From: Actomonas aquatica
GTDB lineage: Bacteria; Verrucomicrobiota; Verrucomicrobiia; Opitutales; Opitutaceae
Assembly (NCBI RefSeq): GCF_019679435.2
Contig: NZ_CP139781.1
Span: 806,001 to 870,000, forward strand
Length of the DNA stretch: 64,000 bases
Reading direction: 5' to 3'
Shown: one piece after another, positions 57,822-64,000 of the stretch
How the letters are laid out: each line of letters begins with the position of its first letter
How positions within the stretch are numbered: position 1 is the stretch's first letter
Program-made: the position numbers and the translations under genes
The notes under the pieces: generated by a model
What the model was told of the DNA's origin: nothing
Database searches by the model: none
What the model saw: the letters and a program-made list of their open reading frames with translations, nothing else

Positions 57822-60254
57822 ATGAAACATCGTGATTCGATCCTGAAACTTTTGCGCCAACCCGGCTACCGGCCCGTCAACGAGGCGGGCCTTTCGCGCC
57901 AACTGGGTCTCGACAAAAAACAACGCCGCCTCTTCTCCCACGAACTCCGGCTCCTCCTTTCCCAAGGCGTGCTGACCCAAGTCCAGGGTGACCGCGTCGC
58001 CCTACCCGACGCCCACGGCGGCGGCCGCGGTGACGGCACCCTCACCGGCACCCTCAAGTTCCGCGCCGGCGGCTCCGCCATGGTCATCATCAACCGCGCC
58101 GGCGAACCCGCCGACGTGCCCGAGGTCGTCCAGATCGCCGCCGAGGACGCCGCCAACGGTTTCCACGGCGACAAGGTCCGCCTCCAGCTCGACCGCCGCC
58201 CCAACCAGCGCCGCAATGCCCGCAACCCGCGCGCCAACGAGCCCCGCGGCCGCATCATCGAGATCCTCGATCGCGGTTCCGACATCGTGGTCGGCACCCT
58301 GCGACGCATCCGCCGCCGCTACTACGTTTCCCCCGACGATCCGCGCTTCGTGCACGACATCGGCGTGACCGACCCGGCCGACGGCAAACTCTCCCCGCCG
58401 CCCGACGAAGGGGACAAGGTCGTCGTCAAACTCCACGAATGGACCAACCCCAATCGCCCCCCGGAAGGCCGCGTGGTCGAGCGCCTCGGCCGCCAATGGG
58501 AACCCCGCGCCGAGCTCCTGGGCGTCTACCGCAAGTTTGACCTGCATCCCGAGTTCCCGGCCGACGTCCTCGCCGAAGTCGCTCGCCTGCCCGACCGCGT
58601 GCAACCCCGCGATCTCACCGCGCGCCTCGACTATCGCCAGATCCCGACCTTCACCATCGACCCCGATGACGCCAAGGACTTCGACGACGCCCTTTCCATC
58701 GAGTTCCTGCCCGATGATCTCATCAAGATCGGCATCCACATCGCCGACGTCTCGGCCTACGTGAAGCCCGGCTCCAACCTCGACAAAGAAGCCCAGCGTC
58801 GCGGCAACTCCACCTACCTCGTCGGCACCGTTGTGCCCATGCTGCCGGAGAAGTTGTCCAACGGACTCTGCTCGCTCGTCGAAGCCGAGGACCGTCTCAC
58901 CAAGACCGTCTTCCTCACCTTCGACCGCAAACGCCGCATCGTGGCCACGGCCTACGCCAACACAGTCATTCGCAGCCTCAAGCGTCTCACCTACAAGCAG
59001 GCTTACACCCTGCTCAAGGAGGACGACATCCAGGCCGCCCGTGACCTGCCGCTGCCCCCGAAACACCAGACCGGCTCCACCGGCCGCGCCCTCAGTTCAC
59101 TCAAGGACCGCGAGCTATCCGACCTGCAAAACTGGATCCGCACCCTCTGGTCGCTCGCGTCCAAGCTCCGGCGCGATCGCATGAAGCGCGGCAGCCTCGA
59201 TCTCGACATGCCCGAGACCAAAGTCTTCGTCGACGAAGACGGTTACGCCGATCGCCTCGAACTCATCGAGCACGACGAGAGCCACCAGCTCATCGAGGAG
59301 TTTATGCTCGCCGCCAATGAAGCCGTGGCCCGCCTCACCAAGCAGCACAAACTGTGTTCGGTCTATCGCGTGCACGATGACCCCGACGAAGAGAAGCTCG
59401 GCGAATTCCGCCAGGAACTCGCCGCCCACGGCATCCGCGTCGGCGACCTCACCCTGCGCGAGGAAGTCACCAAACTCCTCGTCATCCTCAAGGACCACCC
59501 GCAGGGCCATACCCTGCGCACCACCCTACTGCGCTCGCTCAAGAAAGCCGCCTACCGCGCGTCTCCAGATGGTCACTACGGCCTCGCGAAGAAGGACTAC
59601 ACCCACTTCACCTCGCCCATCCGCCGCTACGCCGACTTGCTCGTGCACCGTGTCGTCGATCATTACCTGATCACCTCCGGCGGTTGGCCCATGCCGGCCG
59701 GCTACAAGTTTGGCTACACCCAGGCCAAGATGGAGCGCCTCGGCGAACACATCAGCGAAACCGAAACCAACTCCCAGGAAGCCGAACGGGAGAGCGTGAA
59801 GATCAAGACCCTGGAGTTCTTCGAACGCGAACTCGCCAAACGCCACCCGCGCAGTTTCGAAGCCGTCGTCACCGACGTGCGCCAACACGGCCTCTTCATC
59901 GAACTGGTCGAGTCCATGACCTTCGGTTTCCTGCCCACCAGCGAACTCGGCAACGACTTCTACCAACTCGTCGACGACAACACCGCCATCGTCGGTCGAC
60001 GCAGCGGCCAGCGATTCGCGCTCAACACGCGTCTCAGCGTGAGTGTCGCCAAGGTCGACCGCGTGAAGCGCATGATCGATTTCCAGATCGTGCCCGACGC
60101 GCCCATCCACACGCCCAACGCCCCGCAAAGCCTCGCCGCGCCGGTGCAACGCCGACCGCAACCCAAGTCCAAACAAGGGGCCAAACCCACGGGCCGTCCC
60201 AGCGCCCAAGCCCACCGCAAAGGCCCCAAGCCGCGCGGCAAACGCGGTCGTTAA
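57822..60254 (+). CDS. rnr: Ribonuclease R
   Basis: 810 residues. N-terminal winged helix (KHRDSILKLLRQPGYRPVNE), two cold-shock OB folds (~65-240), RNB catalytic domain with the acidic cluster TIDPDDAKDFDDALSIE, S1 domain near residues 660-745 (FEAVVTDVRQHGLFIELVES) and a basic C-terminal tail rich in Lys, Arg and Pro that helps unwind structured RNA. All four catalytic Asp positions are visible in the DPDDAKDFDD block. Processive 3'-5' exonuclease for structured RNA and rRNA quality control. Divergent from glgA. Confidence 0.95.
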   Translation: MKHRDSILKLLRQPGYRPVNEAGLSRQLGLDKKQRRLFSHELRLLLSQGVLTQVQGDRVALPDAHGGGRGDGTLTGTLKFRAGGSAMVIINRAGEPADVPEVVQIAAEDAANGFHGDKVRLQLDRRPNQRRNARNPRANEPRGRIIEILDRGSDIVVGTLRRIRRRYYVSPDDPRFVHDIGVTDPADGKLSPPPDEGDKVVVKLHEWTNPNRPPEGRVVERLGRQWEPRAELLGVYRKFDLHPEFPADVLAEVARLPDRVQPRDLTARLDYRQIPTFTIDPDDAKDFDDALSIEFLPDDLIKIGIHIADVSAYVKPGSNLDKEAQRRGNSTYLVGTVVPMLPEKLSNGLCSLVEAEDRLTKTVFLTFDRKRRIVATAYANTVIRSLKRLTYKQAYTLLKEDDIQAARDLPLPPKHQTGSTGRALSSLKDRELSDLQNWIRTLWSLASKLRRDRMKRGSLDLDMPETKVFVDEDGYADRLELIEHDESHQLIEEFMLAANEAVARLTKQHKLCSVYRVHDDPDEEKLGEFRQELAAHGIRVGDLTLREEVTKLLVILKDHPQGHTLRTTLLRSLKKAAYRASPDGHYGLAKKDYTHFTSPIRRYADLLVHRVVDHYLITSGGWPMPAGYKFGYTQAKMERLGEHISETETNSQEAERESVKIKTLEFFERELAKRHPRSFEAVVTDVRQHGLFIELVESMTFGFLPTSELGNDFYQLVDDNTAIVGRRSGQRFALNTRLSVSVAKVDRVKRMIDFQIVPDAPIHTPNAPQSLAAPVQRRPQPKSKQGAKPTGRPSAQAHRKGPKPRGKRGR

Positions 60255-60401
60255 ATAACGGTCTAGCCAACAGTGTTTTAGACGGATTGACCTGAAGAAA
60301 ACACCGTCTTACCGACGTCCCGCATCAGCACGACCCGTCCCCCATTTTTCCTGCGCCACTCGCCCCGCGTCATCGCCGCTTTCGGCGGGCTGATCTCCGT
60401 T

Positions 60402-60806
60402 TTGGTGTCGGTTAGCGTCGCGACCCTCTACGTCGGCAGCATCGGGATCGATCAACTCGACTGGCCGGCGGTCTTTGGACTGGCGATCCTGTGTCCGAGC
60501 ATCATCGCGCCGCCGATTGTTTATTTTCAAAGTCGCGCCTACCACCAACTCGCGGAGCAGCGCGAAAAGCTGACCGAAACCAGATCGCGCCTGGAGCAAG
60601 CGCTGGCGCAAGTGAACGAGCTGACCGACCTGCTCCCCATCTGCGCGTGGTGTCACCGCGTCCGCGACGACGAAGGCTATTGGGAACACGTGGAGGAGGT
60701 GCTGGCCCGCAACACCCGCCGCGCCATCACGCACGGCGTCTGCCCCGACTGCAGCACGCGCGAAATCGCCTCCCTGGAAAAACCCCGCGCCGACCGGGTG
60801 CGCTGA
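60402..60806 (+). CDS. Membrane protein with C-terminal CxxC zinc-ribbon-like module
   Basis: 134 residues from TTG (60402), the first usual start codon, but the frame is open back to 60291 and the first membrane helix appears to begin earlier (RVIAAFGGLISVLVSVSVAT, encoded from about 60366). A start further upstream, such as CTG at 60351, would give a full helix. A second TM (VFGLAILCPSIIAPPIVYF), a coiled-coil (YHQLAEQREKLTETRSRLEQ) and the module LLPICAWCHRVRDDEGYWEH ... GVCPDCSTREI follow. The last is a common tail of sensor kinases and PAS proteins; here no kinase domain is attached. Role: possibly a stripped signalling adaptor. Confidence 0.65.
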   Translation: MVSVSVATLYVGSIGIDQLDWPAVFGLAILCPSIIAPPIVYFQSRAYHQLAEQREKLTETRSRLEQALAQVNELTDLLPICAWCHRVRDDEGYWEHVEEVLARNTRRAITHGVCPDCSTREIASLEKPRADRVR

Positions 60807-60981
60807 TTTTGTCTTTTTGACCCAATCAGAGCGCTCGGACTTTACCTCCGACCGAGTTCTGACTTGGTTCCGCGCAACAACTTCGGCGCTGGCCTCGCCC
60901 CGGTTGAAAACCGCATGAAAAAGCAGGACCAGACCAAGGCGAAAAGCCGCTGACTCCGGGACCTCATTAATCCCCGTTCCC

Positions 60982-61698
60982 ATGAGCCAGAAGTTTTCCG
61001 CCAAAGAACTCGAACGCGCCCGCCAAATCGCCAACGCCGTGCGCAACACACGCTCCGACATGGAGCTGATTGAAGGCGCCGGCGGCGGCCCCAGTATTAT
61101 AACCGTCACTATACTGTTAATTGTAGGTATTGCGGCAGTAGCCGGCGCGTCATGGTGGTGGTTAAGCAAACCGGATCCGGCTAATCACCTCGTGTTCACG
61201 CCTCCCCAAGCTGAGGTCGCCCAACCGCCCCTCGCTCCACCATCTCGGCAGCCGACAAACCAAAGTTCGACCAAGAAGGTCACTGCTCCCTCTCCTCGAT
61301 CCACCGCCAAGAAGGAGTTCAACCCTTACGTCACTCGCACGCTGCCAACAAAGCCCCAACCTAAGGCGCGGCCGGCTTCTGGATCTTACCAATCGTCCGT
61401 AAGCCTTGAATCGCATCGCCAATCAGCGGCGGACTACGCCGAGTCCTTCTTTCTTCATGATTATGTTCTCGGATCCGCCGAGAAGGTTGTCCGAAATGTA
61501 ACCGTTTTCCCGCGACAAACCGAACGGATGGTTGGGTGGTCCCAGATACGAAGCACCGGCAATGTTGAGATCGAATACTACAACCGGAACACCAGGGCCT
61601 ACGGAACGACTCGTCGCGGATACGAGGCGATCACGACCGAAAGCGACGGTGATTTGCGTGTCGTGGAATTTGCCCCGAAGACCGCGGAATACAAATAG
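60982..61698 (+). CDS. Single-pass membrane protein with Pro-rich linker, unknown
   Basis: 238 residues. A cytoplasmic N-terminus (MSQKFSAKELERARQIANAV) is followed by one TM near residues 40-60 (IITVTILLIVGIAAVAGASW), a Pro/Ser/Thr-rich linker (~65-140) and a soluble C-terminal domain (~145-238) with ESFFLHDYVLGSAEKVVRNV and VEIEYYNRNTRAYGTTRRGY. Codons around the TM are visibly AT-richer than in neighbouring genes (for example ttaattgtaggtattgcg), suggesting a different origin. No family recognised. A 175-bp gap precedes it, in which nothing definite was seen. The DUF2726 gene follows 37 bp later. Confidence 0.65.
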   Translation: MSQKFSAKELERARQIANAVRNTRSDMELIEGAGGGPSIITVTILLIVGIAAVAGASWWWLSKPDPANHLVFTPPQAEVAQPPLAPPSRQPTNQSSTKKVTAPSPRSTAKKEFNPYVTRTLPTKPQPKARPASGSYQSSVSLESHRQSAADYAESFFLHDYVLGSAEKVVRNVTVFPRQTERMVGWSQIRSTGNVEIEYYNRNTRAYGTTRRGYEAITTESDGDLRVVEFAPKTAEYK

Positions 61699-61735
61699 CC
61701 TGATCCGAGTCCCCCTCGTCGCTCGCTTTCTCCAA

Positions 61736-62281
61736 ATGAACACCACACCGATTCTTCTGTTGGCTGTCGTCGTAGCTGTAGTGCTGGTCGCGTTCGCGGC
61801 AGTCGCTCTCAAGTCAAAGGTCGGCGAACCGAAGGCGGACGCGGCTCTCTACACCCTGCGCCCTTCGATATACTCTCCGGCCGAGCGGTCGTTTCTCGGC
61901 GTCCTCGACCTCATTGAGCTAGGTGAACTGACCATTTCGAGCAAAGTGCGCTTGGCTGACATTTTTGAGGTCAAACCCGGCGTCGATCGCCGCGAACGGC
62001 AGGGAGCCGTAAATCGCATCACCTCCAAACACGTTGATTTTCTGCTCATCCAAAAGTCGGACGGGAAACCGATCCTCGGCATCGAACTCGACGATAAATC
62101 CCACCAGCGCGGCGCCCGCGTGAAACGCGATGAGTTTGTCGACACGACCTTCAAATCGGCCGGCCTTCCACTCCTGCGGGTGAAGGTCCAAGCGACCTAC
62201 GATCCTCGCCTGGTGCTTAGCGAGATCGAGAAGGCGTTGATACCGAGTGCTCCTACTTCCCCTGATACGCAAAACGTCTGA
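61736..62281 (+). CDS. DUF2726 domain protein with N-terminal membrane anchor
   Basis: 181 residues from the ATG at 61736; the open frame upstream to 61532 overlaps the preceding gene. One TM (ILLLAVVVAVVLVAFAAVAL, residues ~6-25) precedes a DUF2726 domain: SPAERSFLGVLDLIELGEL, VRLADIFEVKPGVDRRERQG, KHVDFLLIQKSDGKPILGIE with LDDKSHQ and the closing LPLLRVKVQ. The DFLL...GIELDD arrangement suggests a PD-(D/E)XK nuclease-like fold; activity is not established. It ends 11 bp before a NYN-domain gene, so the two are likely co-transcribed. Confidence 0.78.
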   Translation: MNTTPILLLAVVVAVVLVAFAAVALKSKVGEPKADAALYTLRPSIYSPAERSFLGVLDLIELGELTISSKVRLADIFEVKPGVDRRERQGAVNRITSKHVDFLLIQKSDGKPILGIELDDKSHQRGARVKRDEFVDTTFKSAGLPLLRVKVQATYDPRLVLSEIEKALIPSAPTSPDTQNV

Positions 62282-62292
62282 CCCCAAACCCC

Positions 62293-63027
62293 ATGCCCCT
62301 CCCCGCGCCATCGGCCAACATTGCCTTGTTCATCGACGCCGATAATGCCCCGGCGGCGAAGATCAATTTTATCATCGGCGAACTCGCGAGCTACGGCGTC
62401 GTCAACATTCGACGCGCCTACGGAAACTGGAAAAAACCTGAATTGGCGGGCTGGGAAAGCGTGCTGCACGACAAAGCCATCCGCCCGATTCAGCAGTTCG
62501 ATCTGATCAAAGGTAAAAACGCGGCCGACATGGCGCTGCTGATCGATGCCATGGACACGCTCTACACCAAAAACGCCGAGGTGTTCTGTATTGTCTCCTC
62601 CGATAGCGATTTCACCCCGCTGGTGACACGTTTGCGGGCCGAGGGGAAGACGGTGATCGGTTTCGGGACCAAGAAGGCTGCGGAACCTTTCGCCAACAGT
62701 TGCTCGAAATTCCTCTATCTGGACGAAGAGCCTGCCAGTAAGGACGAAAAACCACCGCGGGCCAAACGCCCCGGGAAAGAGCTCAAGGGGGACACCAAAC
62801 TCATGAACACGCTCAGGACCGCGGTCCGTTCAGCCATGGGTGAAAGCGATTGGGCGAACCTCGCGGTGGTGGGCACCCACATCGCGAACCAGGGTTCATT
62901 TGACCCGCGAAATCATGGCTACAGCAAACTCAGCGACCTCCTCAAAGCGATAGACGTATTCGAAACCAAATACGTGAAGGACGACAATGGTGGCACCCAC
63001 TTCGTTCGGCTCAGGAGCAAGGGCTAG
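62293..63027 (+). CDS. NYN-domain RNase-like protein with C-terminal OST-HTH/LOTUS
   Basis: 244 residues. The NYN (LabA-like, PIN-related) domain covers ~8-145: NIALFIDADNAPAAKINFII with acidic residues, KGKNAADMALLIDAMDTLY, and VSSDSDFTPLVTRLRAEGK supply the conserved metal-binding Asp set. A Lys-rich linker (~150-165) leads to an OST-HTH/LOTUS module (~170-240: TLRTAVRSAMGESDWANLAV, GYSKLSDLLKAIDVFE). Proteins with this layout are predicted RNA endonucleases. The gene overlaps the convergent pseudouridine synthase gene by 17 bases. Confidence 0.86.
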   Translation: MPLPAPSANIALFIDADNAPAAKINFIIGELASYGVVNIRRAYGNWKKPELAGWESVLHDKAIRPIQQFDLIKGKNAADMALLIDAMDTLYTKNAEVFCIVSSDSDFTPLVTRLRAEGKTVIGFGTKKAAEPFANSCSKFLYLDEEPASKDEKPPRAKRPGKELKGDTKLMNTLRTAVRSAMGESDWANLAVVGTHIANQGSFDPRNHGYSKLSDLLKAIDVFETKYVKDDNGGTHFVRLRSKG

Positions 63028-63721
63028 AACGAGCTGTTTCGTTCGCTGATTCAGGCACCATCCGCCACTCGCCCGGGGGCAGGTCTTCGGGCAGCACGTA
63101 GTCGCCGATGCTTTCGCGGTGGAGGGCGGTCACGCGATTTTGGATACGGTGGAACATGCGCTTCACTTGGTGGTAGCGGCCTTCGTGCAGCGTAAGCCGA
63201 GCGGTGTGGGCCGTGAGTATCTCCAGGTGCGCCGGCTGGGTGGTGAGGTCCTCGGTGTGGAAATAGAAACCCTCCGCAAACGCCGCCACCGCGTCTGGCG
63301 CGATGGGGTCGCGGGTCGTGACGCGATAGACTTTCGCCACCTTTTTGTCCGGGTGCATGAGCGCTTTGGACCAGCGGCCGTCGTTGGTGAGTAGGACCAA
63401 CCCCGAGGTGTTGCGGTCGAGCCGACCGACGAGGTGCAGGGTGTCCTTGTCGGGGTCATCAATGAGGTCGAGCACCGTGCGATGCTCGGCGTCGCTCGTT
63501 GCGCTCACCACCCCCACCGGCTTGTGCAGCATCAGGTAAAGCCGTCGCGCCGCCGGTTGAACGATTTCATCGTCGACCAACACCGCGCTGAAGCGGTCCA
63601 CCTCGGTGTCGAAGCGCGTCTCAATCTCGCCGTCCACTCGCACGCGTCGCGCCAGCAACAGGGTCCGCGCTTGGGTGCGGCCCATGAGGCGGTGTTTGGC
63701 GAGAAGGCGGTCCAGTTTCAT
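63011..63721 (-). CDS. RsuA/RluB-family pseudouridine synthase
   Basis: 236 residues from the ATG at 63721 (MKLDRLLAKHRLMGRTQART); an upstream ATG at 63730 is less likely. An N-terminal S4 RNA-binding domain (~1-60) is followed by the catalytic domain with YLMLHKPVGVVSATSDAEHR and the catalytic Asp in GRLDRNTSGLVLLTNDG. LTLHEGRYHQVKRMFHRIQN is the conserved RNA-contact motif. Size fits RsuA (16S rRNA) better than the longer RluB/RluF, but target specificity cannot be proved from sequence. Its 3' end overlaps the NYN gene. Confidence 0.88.
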   Translation of the reverse strand: MKLDRLLAKHRLMGRTQARTLLLARRVRVDGEIETRFDTEVDRFSAVLVDDEIVQPAARRLYLMLHKPVGVVSATSDAEHRTVLDLIDDPDKDTLHLVGRLDRNTSGLVLLTNDGRWSKALMHPDKKVAKVYRVTTRDPIAPDAVAAFAEGFYFHTEDLTTQPAHLEILTAHTARLTLHEGRYHQVKRMFHRIQNRVTALHRESIGDYVLPEDLPPGEWRMVPESANETARSSPCS

Positions 63722-63770
63722 CGCGTCCACGACGCGGCGCGGCCGGCGCGGTTGTCAATGACGGACCCGA

Positions 63771-64000
63771 CTAGCGGTTCCCGGCCACTGCCACGGGCGA
63801 TGCCTGGCTGCCCAGGCTTTCGCGCAGGGCGAGAATCATTCCGCGATCCAAAGGCACGTGCCCAACCATCAGTTCACTGGCTTTGAGGCTTTGCTCCGGG
63901 TCGGTTCCGCCCAGGTATTCACCAAGCAATGACGGCAGATGCCGCCCGGTCCGCCGACGGTAAGTCTCCGCCCAAAATCGCACTTCGCCTTCGAGCCCGT
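63771..64000 (-). CDS. Unrecognised protein, 5' part beyond the right window edge
   Basis: The frame is open from base 64000 to the stop at 63771-63773, giving the last ~75 residues of a longer protein. Visible sequence includes FWAETYRRRTGRHLPSLLGE, then YLGGTDPEQSLKASELMVGH and PLDRGMILALRESLGSQ. The GTG at 63983 is probably internal. No family is recognised from this fragment. It lies 49 bp upstream of the pseudouridine synthase start. Confidence 0.5.
   Translation of the reverse strand, partial: GLEGEVRFWAETYRRRTGRHLPSLLGEYLGGTDPEQSLKASELMVGHVPLDRGMILALRESLGSQASPVAVAGNR

Noticed and set aside
56209..57825. 538-residue + strand frame opposite glgA, and a 485-residue one at 53323-54780 opposite the FeS photolyase
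   Set aside because: Antisense shadows of well-supported genes, caused by high GC at third positions.

Overview
The window is GC-rich, densely coded bacterial DNA with small gaps and many 1-4 base start/stop overlaps. The mix of a long array of ADOP-type orphan permeases, an ADOP-associated PadR regulator, a GH29 fucosidase, an exopolysaccharide locus and a photolyase operon fits a verrucomicrobial (Opitutales-like) genome; an acidobacterial relative is less likely. This is inferred from gene content; there is no rRNA here to confirm it. No tRNA, CRISPR array, insertion sequence or phage gene was seen.

Region 1 (1-28612) holds ten ADOP/MacB-FtsX-like permeases on the + strand (nine complete, one cut by the left edge) and no ATPase partner. 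Two sub-operons have an almost perfect sigma-54 (-24/-12) promoter: at 6042-6057 (three permeases plus a secreted VNG-repeat protein, closed by a terminator at 14431) and at 21897-21912 (two permeases, a SnoaL-like secreted protein, a small secreted protein and an SDR). Both promoters have the same upstream architecture: tandem dyads 22 bp apart, ending exactly 77 bp before the promoter. This points to one shared enhancer-binding regulator, presumably encoded elsewhere. A third unit is controlled by a PadR repressor with two dyads directly upstream (16950-16995). An NCS1-type transporter plus a 58-residue membrane protein sits inside the array.

Region 2 (28631-45267) is an exopolysaccharide/capsule locus: a PHPT-type initiating transferase, a Wzx flippase, an O-antigen ligase/Wzy-like protein with TPR tail, six glycosyltransferase-type domains in five genes, three methyltransferase modules (FkbM, class I, TIGR04325 fused to a glycosyltransferase), a nucleotide-sugar epimerase-like protein, a DegT aminotransferase, a sugar nucleotidyltransferase and an unusual phosphofructokinase-like protein. 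It ends at a strong bidirectional terminator (45297-45341).

Region 3 (45359-49310) carries a 50-residue small ORF, an unrecognised 220-residue protein divergent from a WYL regulator, a secreted GH29 alpha-L-fucosidase and ndk. Region 4 (49376-56216, - strand) is a coupled blue-light/DNA-repair operon: class I CPD photolyase, FeS-type photolyase/cryptochrome with all four cluster cysteines, DUF2256, SRPBCC-TIGR01777 fusion and two FAD oxidoreductases. Region 5 (56293-64000) has glgA and, divergently, rnr, followed by poorly characterised genes (zinc-ribbon-like membrane protein, single-pass protein, DUF2726, NYN/OST-HTH), an RsuA-type pseudouridine synthase and a gene cut by the right edge.
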